64,000 bases of DNA from Grammothele lineata (taxonomy: Eukaryota; Basidiomycota; Agaricomycetes; Polyporales; Polyporaceae), in contig NDFF03000037.1 in assembly GCA_002150815.3 (NCBI GenBank), forward strand, positions 1 through 64,000, given 5' to 3'. Below the pieces are notes generated by a model. That model was not told the DNA's origin, made no database searches, and worked only from the letters and a program-made list of their open reading frames with translations. The position numbers were made by a program, and so were the translations under genes. Positions 37,964 to 48,422 of the stretch are shown here, piece by piece (the stretch's first letter is position 1; every line of letters begins with the position of its first letter).

Positions 37964-38399
37964 CATCTGAAGGACTGGCACGGGGGTTTGCGTGCGTGCT
38001 CGAGGAAGATGGGTCAGCTACTGTACAATGTGCATAATCTAGTGCGTAATTGCGAAGCGTTGCTCCGATGTCCGTGACCTGGAGTGTTGGGCTGACAAGG
38101 GCTGGAGACTGAGACAGGACGGCGTGCGGCGAGATTCACGCAGAGACCGGAAATGGGCCGGGACCCGCGCGAACGCTTGTCTGAGCGCAGGTCCGGAGCA
38201 AAGAGCATGTGAAGTGAGGCGGCTGCCAGAATAGGCAGGCGATACAGACAGTTCGCGGAGAGAGGGGCCCCGCGTCCCGCCATCCATTCCACCCCTCCCG
38301 TCCTCCCCCGGCCGTTATAAACCGTCTGCTGCTCGTCCGCCACCATCACCCCCACCCCCCGTACGATCCCTCGCCTGCACGTCCGCCGCCACGCTCACC
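37964..38399 (+). promoter_or_regulatory. FBP1 promoter region with TATA box
   Basis: 436 bp between the C2H2 gene stop and the FBP1 start. TTATAAA at 38315-38321, about 80 bp upstream of the ATG, followed by a C/T-rich leader, is a good core promoter. In other fungi FBP1 is glucose-repressed; I did not identify specific repressor sites here. Confidence 0.5.
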
Positions 38400-39883
38400 A
38401 TGTCCGGAGAGGAGCAGCCCAACACCGACATCATCACTCTCACCCGGTGCGTCCATCCGATCTGTCGTCATCGCCCGCCCAGGCGCTCATCCCGCCTCCC
38501 ACCGCGTCGTGCTCGCGCGCCGCGGACGCATCCTCCAGCCATGTCCTCGCGGACCAGTTCAGCCTGGGCCCTGCAGCGACCGGCGACCTTACCCTTCTCC
38601 TCACCGCCATCCAGACGACGTCCAAGTTTATCGCGACCAATGTCCGGAAAGCGCGCCTGATTAATCTGTGAGTGGCCCTCGTGATTCTCTCGGCTCGCGC
38701 GCCGTAACCTCATAACTCTCTTGCACCTCCCCCTTCCCTCCCTACTACTCGATGGCTCGGGTGCTCGCAGTGTGGGCTTGGCGGGCGAGACGAACGTGCA
38801 GGGCGAGGAGCAGAAGAAGCTGGACGTGCTCTCGAATGACATCATGATCAACTCGCTGCGCGCGTCGGGCAAATGCGCCGTACTCGTCTCGGAGGAGCTC
38901 GAGGAGGCGGTCATCATCGAAGACCGGTACAAGGGCAAGTACTGCGTTGTCTTTGACCCGCTCGATGGCAGCAGCAACATCGACGCTGGTGTGAACATCG
39001 GCACCATCTTTGGCATATACCAGATTGTGAGTGCGCCCCCTCGCTATGACGCCTTCGTCCTGTTTGCTGCTGTGAGAGGCGGCGAACGCTGGGAGTGAAT
39101 GGGGAGGAGACTTGGGACGCGCATGTGACGTGTAGGACGCGCGCTGATATAGGATGGGAAAAGGCTCCAGGGTCCAAGGGAACGATAGAGGACGTGCTGA
39201 GACCAGGAAGCCAAATGGTGGCAGCGGGCTACACGATGTGAGTTCTGCCATCCCGTGACGCGCTCGCGCTCCGCTCACCAATACGCCGCGCAGGTACGGG
39301 TCATCTGCAAACCTGGTACTGACCACGGGACATGGTGTAAACGGGTACACGCTGGACGCCGCGCTCGGCGAGTTTATTCTCACCCACCCAGACGTAAGTG
39401 CAGCTCCATGCTTGGCTCGGAGAATGAATTAGCGAACTGAGATCTTTCGGCCTCCAGATTAAGATTCCTCCTCGAGGGAAGATCTACTCGTTCAACGAGG
39501 GCAACTCGCTATACTTCAACGAACCTACCATCAACTACTTGAACAGCATCAAGTACCCCACGAACGGCAAGCCCTATTCAGCCCGTTACATCGGCTCCAT
39601 GGTCGCGGATGTACACCGCACACTCCTCTACGGCGGCATCTTCGGCTACCCAGATGACAAGAAGAGCAAAAGCGGAAAGCTTCGACTGCTCTACGAGGCG
39701 TTCCCCATGGCGTTCCTCACCGAGCAGGCGGGCGGCGTCGCGACGACGGGCAAGATGCGCATCCTTGACATCGTGCCCAAGAGCATCCACGAGCGCTGCC
39801 CTGTCTTCCTTGGCAGTAAGGAGGACGTGCAGGACCTCATGAAGTTTTACGAGAAGGACGGTGTCAAGACGAACGGCGCGTGA
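38400..39883 (+). CDS. FBP1: Fructose-1,6-bisphosphatase
   Basis: Cytosolic gluconeogenic enzyme that hydrolyses fructose-1,6-bisphosphate to fructose-6-phosphate. Six exons: 38400-38446, 38539-38667, 38771-39026, 39164-39237, 39294-39393, 39458-39883; 343 residues, the normal length. Visible motifs are the AMP-loop region around [13 protein letters not shown], the dynamic loop [20 protein letters not shown], the metal site [21 protein letters not shown], the [13 protein letters not shown] block, and the C-terminal [15 protein letters not shown] with [13 protein letters not shown]. All metal and substrate residues I expect are in place. The N-terminus ([16 protein letters not shown]) lacks the RRxS phosphorylation site known from budding yeast, so cAMP-kinase inactivation by that site is unlikely here. 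A TATA box lies 80 bp upstream. Confidence 0.96.
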
Positions 39884-40148
39884 AGATGTACTGTACTATC
39901 GCTGTTTGCAGCGTGCCTCGAGGGCACGACGCCGTTATATCCAGTGTATTATATGCGTGGAGCCTATTGCGTTGGATGTGCAGGATCTCTATTGCGGTAG
40001 TGATGTGAACGGATGAGGGTAACTATCTGCGAAGATGTTCGTGCAAGGGGCATGCGTAACTATGCATAGAACAACATTGAGCCATATTCGTGAGCCATGA
40101 TGAGAGCGAAGCAGAGCGGTGCAAGATCCAACCCTTGGCCACGGAACC

Positions 40149-41786
40149 TTACTCCCAAATATTGACCATCTCCGACTCGTGCGTCATGGTGGCCGCGTCC
40201 TTCCGCACCGGGTTGACGCGGGGGTTGACAAACTGACAGGGATTGGCAAGGTTTTTGAGTTACGCCGCAGACACGCAGAGAAGCAAGACCGCGCTCACCT
40301 TCTCGTCGTACTCATGTAATACCTCAGCAGAGATGATAGCTTTGTCCTTGATCAGAGCCTCGTACGAACGCGACATGGCACGAATCTAGAAACCAGTTCA
40401 ATTATAAGCATCGGCGTGCGGAACATGCGGGCTGACGCACCTGGACGCAGACGATGAACATGACGAAGAGCATAAGCATCCAGTTCGCAGTGGTCGTCGC
40501 CATCCAGAGCAGTGCGTGCACGGGCGAGTAGATCCCAAATAGCGCCATCTGGAGCTCGCCCGGGGTCCACACCTCAAGCTGCTGCACGCGCTCGTCCTCC
40601 TCCCATGGCCGCGGCGCCCGCGCCTTCGGGGGGCTCAGGTTGAGCAGGAAGCGTGCAGAGATGACGAACCCACGCCACAGGGCGGAAAAGCACGCGAGAA
40701 GGGTGGACACGACGAGTGCGAGTGCGGAACGGCGAGGCGCGGTGTCGTCCGAGGATTCGCGGTGCGCGGTGCGGGGGCGCTTGACGAAGGTCGCGTGAGG
40801 GGAGGAGACGGGATCGGAGGCGAGGTTGAGGTAGTAGATCCTAGTGCGCGTGAAGAGGTAGAGGACATTCAGCACGGAGGCGGACACGAGGAGTGCTGTT
40901 ACGGGTGTTGTCTGTCAAGAGTGAGCGAATCGGGACCGTACGAATAGACGAACGCAGCAGGCATACCCAGTCAAACCACGGCTCGTCTTCGCCTTCACGG
41001 TACATGTCCTCCCACCCGAGGTCGGAATCGGGCACTCGCCGAACTTGAGAGATGCGTACACATAGGTGTAAGAAGTGCATGGCGCCGCCGAGCACGCGCG
41101 CTGAGTTTTGAGGACTCGGGAGCGGCACATTGCTGGGGAATTGAGAGATCTCAAAGGAGATTCGAGAGGGAATACCAGTGATTCTATGGCAATTGCTCAA
41201 TCAGTCTGCCTTCAGAGCAGCGGGACAAGGTAGCGTATCCAACACTTCAATATAGCAGAGGGCACATGTTTGCTCCGATATCACGAGTCCACCGCATATT
41301 CTTCTACTAGTGTTGTACAATGTTGCCTCCCGCTTTGAATGGTGGAAACAATGGTATATCGAGGAATGGTGTGATGGACGATGTACTCGACATAGCAGAA
41401 CATGCTCTCAAACATGCCACGAGAATCAAATACACTTACTGGTCATAAAGAGACTTCTTGCGCACCACGCGTTTGCCGGGAGTGGCTTTCGCGGGAGTGC
41501 CTAAGTCGCTCGATCTGTTCTTTCGCTTACTGTTCAGAGGGGTGGAGTATGGTGGCGGTCGTCTTGACCTTGCTGCCTCCCAGTCGAAAGGCTGCGATGC
41601 GGACAAGGATGGTGAAGTAACGGGAGAGATGGGGTAGACCAGACGCGTCCGGGGAGTGGAGGGCCCGGAGCCGCGGACGGGCGTGGTCGGCGAAGGAGCG
41701 ACGGATGCGCTGGCGTGGCCTCCAGGGCGTGCTGGGGACGCAGAGACGGCGGCATTTGTTTGTGCGAAGCGGCGGAGAGAGGACAT
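40149..41786 (-). CDS. NUR1: Nuclear rim protein (NUR1/DUF2418 family)
   Basis: Five exons: 41786-41440, 41183-40967, 40911-40441, 40385-40299, 40232-40149; 401 residues. The N-terminal third is basic and Ser/Pro rich with many TP/SP sites (RLVYPISPVTSPSLSASQ, TPAKATPGKRVVRKK). Membrane segments surround the family blocks NVPLPSPQNSARVLGGAMHF, DLGWEDMYREGEDEPWFDW, LFTRTRIYYLNL, WTPGELQMALFGIYSPVHAL and NWMLMLFVMFIVCVQ. The C-terminal SYEALIKDKAIISAEVLHEY tail faces the nucleus in the model. In yeasts Nur1 at the inner nuclear membrane anchors silent chromatin and rDNA; the same role here is inferred. Length and layout fit. An additional upstream in-frame extension exists, but the ATG at 41786 (MSSLRRF) gives the family-like start. 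Confidence 0.85.
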
Positions 41787-42390
41787 GCTGGGGTTGGGGC
41801 AGCAGACCGGGGGACAGCCAGAGACTGAGACTGAGGCGGAGGACGGAGCAAGCCGCGAACGCGCCGGTGGCGCGGAGGACGCGTGCGTGATGGGCCGTGA
41901 TGGACCAGAACACGCCGTGACTGACGTGTTCCCTGTTCCCCACGCCACATCAGCCACCCCAGTTCCGTCTCCGCTTCGGAGTGATACAAGAAACCTCTCC
42001 CATTGGCTCGCTTAGCGTCGCCACGCGGTCGCTCCGTGAAACGAAAATTCCGTTGGGAGAATAATGGGACGTGTGACCATTTATCAGCGGGTGGGAAATT
42101 TTGCGACACGTGTCGGGGTGATGTTGTGACATGTTTGCAGACCGCCTACCCGAAACGGGAAACCGAACCAGGTTGAAAAGTGGGCTCTAACGGCAGACTG
42201 TCCCTTCGCACCTTGCCTCTTTTCCCCCATCGCCTTTTGTTCCCTCCCTTAAATCCTCACGACCATTCCCCTCCTCCTCAACCCCGAATAACGCGCTACC
42301 CTGTCCCCCCGTCCCGTTTCCACCATAACGTCCACATACAGAGCCCACACCTCCACATCCTTGTCGCCCTCGAACTCCGTTAGCGTCAGG
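41787..42390. promoter_or_regulatory. Divergent promoter region, NUR1 and TM/coiled-coil gene
   Basis: 604 bp between oppositely oriented start codons. The left part continues the NUR1 frame upstream as an open minus-strand frame, so it may be leader. The right part is C/T-rich with CCCT/CTCC runs before the plus-strand ATG at 42391. No TATA box stands out. Confidence 0.45.
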
Positions 42391-43905
42391 ATGGCCCAGC
42401 CCTCTTCGTCCCATAGGGAGCGGGAGCGTAGCGAACGCTCCTCCTCCCGCCATCATCACCACCGCACAATCTCCTCCACCACACTCCTCCTCGTTCTCTC
42501 TCTTGTTCTCGCCGTCCTCGCTGTCATGCTCTCCTTGCCTTCACACCAAGGCGCCGGCGCCGCTGCTGGAGCATCCGGACCAAACGCGGGTGACCCCAAG
42601 AACGAGGGCTTCTGGGGTATCATCACTCCCAAACGTACTCAAGCCCTCCTCGCCCGTGAAAGCAACATTGCCGTCCGCGAGGCTGAGGTTGCTCGCCGCG
42701 AAGCCGAACTTTTGGCCGGTGCCCCCGGCGGTGTCATTGCTCCGGCCGCGGCCTGCGCTCCTTGCCCCACCGTTGTTGAGAAGATCACCGAAGCTCCCCT
42801 TCCAGCTCACACTGTCATCAAGGAAGTCGTCAAGGAGGCGGAGCTCACTCCTCCGGGTTGGTGGGACCAGGCCCGTGTGCGCGCCGAGGATATCCTCGAC
42901 CGCGAGCTCAAAATTGCCGAGCGCGAACGCGAAATCAGCCGACGCGAAGAGGCCGTCAACCGCCGTGAACATGATGCGTCGAGGCGGGAGAGCTGGATTA
43001 TGGAGCAGCTTGTGTACGTTCTTCCTTGCTATAGTGGCACGTAACATTGACTAACAATTGGCATGCAGGATGCTCAATGAGGCTCAGGATGAAGTGATTG
43101 AGGAAGATTATATCTACAACGAGCCCCCTCCTCCTGTAGCACCACCCGCCGGCGTGAGGCGGAAAGTCAACAAGGTACCCCCGACTCCAATCCAGCAGCG
43201 CCGCTCCGAGCTCTGAGACGAAGGGGGGAATTCCTGTGCCAACCTTTCATCTTCCTTGCTTCATCCTTGTAGAGTTCGTATCCTTTGTCGCGTCCATCCC
43301 CTCCTTCGTCCCGGGCTTGGGGGACCACGGTGTATTTCGTCTTGTTCCCCCGCGTCCTCGTAGGCTGATAGCCCGTTTGCACTCGACCCGGGCTCGTTCG
43401 ATCGATCGGTGCGCGGTACGCGTGTTCGATTCGCGCCCACGTGATAGATTGACACGTCTGGTCACCGAGCGTGACGGCGCCATCGGCGGATTCCGTCTCG
43501 ATTAGAGTGCAAGCGGGCTATCAGCATACTTTCCCCCCAATTTATCTTGAATGGCATGCTGACTCGTTCTTCCCGCTCTAGGCTCTTCCTCCCCCTGTTG
43601 TCCCTATTGTCGTCACCGAAACCGCCATTGAGATGGCGACGGAGACCCGGACGGTCACTCACACTCTCCACGAAACGGTCAAGTCAACGGCCAACGTTAT
43701 GTCGCCCTCCAGCACGCGTCGTGTCGCATCGCCTACGCCCAACATCATGACCTCGTCTTCCACCACGCATATCCCTCGGACCACCTCCGTGGAGGTTGTG
43801 GTAGAGGAAGAGGTCATCGAGCCGGAGGAGATCGAGACAACCGTTACGATGATGCGCGGTAGGAAGCGCCCTCCCACCGGCAAACGGTGGTTCGGTGGCT
43901 GGTAA
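42391..43905 (+). CDS. Single-pass membrane protein with coiled coil, alternative C-terminus
   Basis: Exon 1 is 42391-43013. Two 3' structures both stay in frame. (a) Exon 2 43069-43216 ends IQQRRSEL: 256 residues. (b) Exon 2 stops at 43153 (donor GTGAGG), a 428-nt intron is removed, and exon 3 43582-43905 adds a Ser/Thr/Val-rich end finishing GKRWFGGW: 343 residues. I prefer (b) because the P/V-rich reading continues smoothly and the total is a multiple of three, but cannot exclude (a). Features: a His/Arg/Ser-rich cytosolic start, one transmembrane helix (TTLLLVLSLVLAVLAVML), then Arg/Glu heptads (ARESNIAVREAEVARREAEL and AEREREISRREEAVNRRE) that should form a coiled coil. It resembles uncharacterised basidiomycete proteins; no function is known to me. 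Confidence 0.65.
43364..43525. repeat. 21-nt inverted repeat inside a long intron or 3' region
   Basis: Arm 43364-43384 (GCTGATAGCCCGTTTGCACTC) is the reverse complement of 43505-43525 at 20 of 21 positions, with 120 bases between. It lies wholly within the putative 428-nt intron of the TM/coiled-coil gene. The spacing resembles a small non-autonomous element end pair or an RNA stem that could bring distant splice sites together. Confidence 0.65.
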
Positions 43906-44404
43906 AGTGCTGTGCGCGTTGGTCTGTCCCGTTGACGAGTGTGACGAACATTTCATGTCCTGACTGTACGAGGTCTTCTCCCTTTTATTGCTTTCTTTTC
44001 TATTTTGATAGCTGGCACTTCGATTTACAAACACTGTATCTCTGCTCCCGAATTCCCCTGCTCCCATCGTCTCGTCTCCGCTGCGATACCTGCTACCTGA
44101 CTCTCCGCTACTCCGTATGCGCGTGTACTGCGCCGCTCACTAGCTAGTGCTTAGCTGACACTGGTCCTCACCATATTACGACTACTACTTGGATACAGGT
44201 CCAAATAGCACGCTCTGCTTACGGTTTCTCCGAATCTTGTGTAACTCGTGACGATGGCAACGAGTGCTAGGATCCTTGTAGAATAATAGGACTAGGATAG
44301 CTGTCGCGATAAATCCAGAATCTTAGAACGGACTCCTATTTCAATGCGTGTGCGAGTGCTCCTCGCTGCCTACCGTGGAACGTGCAAAGAGGTCCTCGGG
44401 CGCT
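43906..44404. other. Intergenic region
   Basis: About 500 bp, 3' flank of the TM/coiled-coil gene and promoter of the GCIP-domain gene, both plus strand. T-rich at its start, as expected for a 3' end. No gene seen. Confidence 0.5.
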
Positions 44405-45754
44405 ATGGCTGTGTAACCCCGAGTCCACTTGTTCACTTCCATGGCCAACGCTGAGGACAAAGGCATGCAGCACGCTTATCTTCAACCTCGCAAACGTTAA
44501 CGGAGCCCAGTCTTTAGCTGTCTCCGCTCTCCGACTACTCCAAGATACCTGTTCCGCCTCGACGAATGCCCTACAGGAGCCCTTCTCAGAGACCCAGATT
44601 CCCATTCTTTCGCAGCGGCCGACGCTCGATGTCCTCCACAAGGATCTCCAATCGCTCCTGACCCTTATTTACACCTCAACGACCAAGGTCGCACTGGTCC
44701 TCCGTCCCGCAACTCCCTCCCCAAGTGCGGCCCTTGCGCCCATCGCCGATCTCGGCACCTCTGTCACCTCGCTCGCGACCTGCGCAACGCTCTTCGGCCT
44801 TCACGGAGCGATCCTTGCCCAGGATGCTAGGAAGCTCGCGCGCGATGTGTGCGAAGGTGTGCGTGCGCTCGCGGCGGGGTTTGCGGAAGTTGGGGGTCGG
44901 GCTGGGGGTGGGGGAGAAGACTACCTCGTGCGTGCGGGTACGGTGCACGACCTCGTCGAGCGCGCGCGGAAGGAGATGCCCGCGAACAACCTGGACGCTG
45001 TAAAACGAAGGTGGAAAGCGGATAGAGCGATGGTGGCAGATTCGGCGGGGGAGATCAACGGGATGATCGAAGATGCGGAAGCGGATGAGGACGAAGACGG
45101 GGACGAAGACGAAGAACCGGATGACGGTGAGGACGAGTGGGACGTGCTGGGATTCGGAAAAAGCAAGAAGATGTCGCTGGTTGAGTTGGAGCGGACAAAG
45201 AAGGCGAGTGTGTTGAGTTTTCTCCTCGCCTTCTCGATGCCATGTATCAGAGAACCGAAACTCATGAACGACGATAAATGCAGATCCAACCCCTCGTCCG
45301 TTTCGTGATGCTCCTACACAAACGCGTTGTGCCCGACGTCCTCAACGTCTTTTCATCGTCGGGACCTACAGATTTGGCACCGTTGAACACGACATTAAAC
45401 GCGCTGCCTGCACAATCCAATGCCGTGGTACTCGCTGTCGAGGAACTTGTCGCGGCCCTCTACGCCCCTCAAAAACCGGACGTACTGTCAACATCCCTCT
45501 TGGCCCTCGTTGCGTCAATCCGGCATGTGCACGAATCCATATCCACCGAAATCCTAATGGCCTCTGGAGAAGACCTCGCGAAGGAGATGGGCGGGCTCAG
45601 CATCGATAACACGACTAACAAGGCTACGTCCACGGTGAGACAACCAAAACCGAAAGACGCGCGCAAGTGGTTCGAAACGTGCTTGGCGCAAATCGACAAG
45701 TCCGCGAAAGCTATAGACGACATGCTGTCCTCCGAGATCTCCAATACTACTTGA
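44405..45754 (+). CDS. GCIP-domain protein (cyclin-D1-binding protein 1-like)
   Basis: Three exons in the preferred model: an 8-nt first exon 44405-44412 (ATG GCT GT), 44471-45203, and 45284-45754; 403 residues, MAVTLIFNLANVNGAQSLAV and on. The helical body (DVLHKDLQSLLTLIYTSTTK, DLGTSVTSLATCATLFGLHG, EDYLVRAGTVHDLVERARK) matches the Grap2/cyclin-D-interacting protein family, helical-bundle proteins of unclear role in fungi. An acidic run (EADEDEDGDEDEEPDDGEDE) precedes WDVLGFGKSKKMS. The intron 45204-45283 appears to use a GC donor (AAG|GCGAGT) and joins ERTKK to IQPLVRFVMLLHKRVVPDV. A second ATG at 44441 lies in another frame by one base. Start and family are moderately sure, the coding body firm. 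Confidence 0.65.
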
Positions 45755-46923
45755 CACACTTGACACATCTGCACATGCATTCTTCCTGGAATGGTCCTTC
45801 GCGTGTCAGTGTCCCCGTGAATTTTAGTCCAGCAATCCTGATACTATACAGGTTCTACGTTTGCCGTCTTCGACAAGAGAGTAGGTCTTGACCCTGTACG
45901 GCGCGACTTGCCGCTTGGTACACCGGCTAGTTGCCACCATTCGTGATGACAACGTAGGCCAATTAGAGATGCTTCATGAAGATATCTGAATGCCTGAGGT
46001 AATCCTCCCGGCCCAACAACATACTCGCTGGTTTCTGCCATAGCACTTGCTCGTCAGGATGACCGGTTGCCTAATACGAATCCTCAAGATCTGACTTCTG
46101 CCTTCCCGTGCAGGTTTATTCACGACCTTCCATCGTTCAGAACAAGTGAATGCCAGCTGGGGAAATGGTATTTACTCGATCCCGCTGACGCTCCCTGCTG
46201 TTTGGTGACAATCGATTGATCTGGTATGCGCGATTAGTTTTTGCCGGCCGTCTCGATTCCACGACATCACCGCTGATGTGTTCCTCCAAGTACTACGCCC
46301 CTAACCACCTATATCAGTCTTCGTCAGAACCAACAGCTGCTTCCGGCGGGAAGCGTAAGTAATTTAGAGCGAGGACTGTACATGACCGACATCTGGTCCG
46401 GTCGGATGTGAACCCTCCGGCGCTCGTACCTTCCCGTGATCATTACGGCCTGAAGGCTTGACAATAGCAAGAAAAATCCCTACGGGCCATTGGTATACAT
46501 GATCCTAGTAGCGTGAGGCTCCATGAATGCGGGTCCTAGTGTGCGAGCACCTCTGTTCGACAGGATCCTTGATGAACTGCTAGCAAATAATAGTTATAAT
46601 TAAGGGGACGCGAGAGGTATTCCACTACGGGAGGAAGCGATTACCGAGGTACAAACTACACTGATTGTCCGTAGGAGAACACCTGTGCACCGAGGTATAT
46701 GAGATGTGCAGACACGAACGGACGACAGTCAACGGAAATGTGGACACGTGAACAACACTCGAAGAACCCACACATAGGGGAATACACTGCTCGGCGGACA
46801 AGAACATGAAGCAATGACATGACAAAGACATGGCAGAAGGTGGAACCCTAAACAGCCTCGAAACCCTCTAGAATCCAACGCAAGTGTTGCAACGTTTATG
46901 AAAACCTCGTTTGCCGGAAGAGA
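45755..46923. other. Intergenic region
   Basis: About 1.17 kb between the convergent GCIP-domain and DUF6534 copy 3 genes. No recognisable coding or structured element; base composition drops to near 50% GC, unlike the genes around. Confidence 0.45.
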
Positions 46924-48422
46924 TCAAACGAACTTACCTGTGATGTATGGTGGCTTACGCATGTCCAGCGACATATCACGATCCATGGTACGATCACGGC
47001 CTTCCCCTACGCTGCTGGACAGCTTCGAAAGCGAGATGTCTTGCCTTCCACGATGGCTCTGGAAGGTAGAGCGGCCGCCCCCTTCGGACAGGCGGCCGTT
47101 GGAGCTGAGTGTCCGTGACTGGCTACGCATGCTGCGGAGTTGGGTGCGGTTATTGAAGATGAGCATAAGCGAGTTTGTGTATAGCTTGCTCAAAGCAAAC
47201 GCGCTGAGTTTAGGAGAGCAAAGATGAGCAACGGGTGCTCGTGGAGGAAATGGAGCATACGTACGGGAGCATATGTAAGTTGTTATGCTTGAACACCATA
47301 CAGAGGATAAGATCGAGACAAGCGAAGCCGGCGGTGACCGAGCCGGTTTCAATGGTAACATGTATGAGACGCGAGATAATCTTGTCTGATGACAGGCCTT
47401 GCTTCTCCCTCGCGAGCTGGCGCACAAATGTCAATGGACAAATACTCAATATTACAAGAAGACATACCAGATAGATCATGCACACCGCAATGATAATATC
47501 ACAAGCCGCGCTTCCACCAAGCCATACGATAAGCGTTGCCTCAGCCCGTTGTTGAATAAGGGCATTGTTGTTCGTACCCATAGGACCCGTCTAGGGATAA
47601 ACATTCCGAGTATGAAGATAGACATCGAGAAGTAAAAGTACAGGAGCAGGACTCACAATGATCCCAGTGGCAATCCCAGCGGAGCCTTGCATGAGAGCAA
47701 TCTACGGAGTTCAGAAATAGCCAAGGATGCAAACGACTCTGCAACACATACCAACGCGATGAAGACGGACAATGGCAAGTACCCGCTGATAACAAAGATA
47801 CGCCAGGCAAAGAAAATTTGTACCGTGGCGGATACTAACGAACATCGTTCAACAACTAATCAATCCCTAGCCCGACAACTTGGCACTTACCACAGCCAGA
47901 CATGAGAGGGAAGTCGAACCATAGCCACTGTGGGCTGTTCAGAGCGTTGAGGTCGCCCCACCCTGCACCGAATACCTCGAAAGCGTCATGAGAAGCAAGA
48001 ATGATTTGCACGAATTCTACGACATATAGTCCATAGACTAATCAATCCCGTCAGAACGCCTGGAAATGACAGAGACTTTAAGGATGGGGACAAACTGAAA
48101 AGTTTCAAGCGGGTACGATCGCCAGGAAAGTTGAGATAATAATTGTCTGTGTGAGTAGTTGTGAGCTGAACGCTCGGCTGAGTGAACAGACGTACTTACA
48201 GACTTGAACTGATAATACTCCAAACAGGCCATAGTTGAAAAGATGGCCCAAGAGCTAGAGGTCCGGCCGGTGAGGGTGCTGCTCGGATTACGGCCACTTG
48301 ATTGATAATGACTTACTGGAGGACCCGCACTATGTACGAATCACGCATTTAGAAACAGCAAAAGGTGACAGGGGTACAGACACGTACAGTAAGGCGATAT
48401 CGCTCGGGATGTCGGAGGCCAT
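46924..48422 (-). CDS. DUF6534 membrane protein, copy 3
   Basis: Ten exons on the minus strand: 48422-48388, 48329-48317, 48254-48200, 48146-48096, 48037-47891, 47834-47752, 47701-47657, 47590-47468, 47416-47265, 47203-46924; 327 residues. Exons 2-7 have the same lengths as in copies 1 and 2 (13, 55, 51, 147, 83, 45 nt), with copy-specific changes only in exons 8 (123) and 9 (152). Residues are clearly more diverged: LLGHLFNYGLFGVLSVQV, LASHDAFEVFGAGWG, FFAWRIFVISG, VWLGGSAACDIIIAV, KLYTNSLMLIFNNRTQL. The tail is short, basic and Ser/Arg-rich rather than acidic, so the cytosolic parts differ in charge. It lies 26 kb from the tandem pair in the opposite orientation. A TATA-like ATTATAAT is about 45 bp upstream of its start. 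Function unknown. Confidence 0.82.

Noticed and set aside
43420..43440. tRNA-like GTTCGATTC within the inverted-repeat segment
   Set aside because: No cloverleaf can be drawn around it; it lies in the loop of the inverted repeat.
44441..44480. Single-base frameshift near the start of the GCIP-domain gene (ATG at 44441 is one base out of frame with the conserved body)
   Set aside because: An 8-nt first exon from ATG 44405 with a normal 58-nt GT..AG intron (44413-44470) joins the conserved frame without any error, so a frameshift is not needed.
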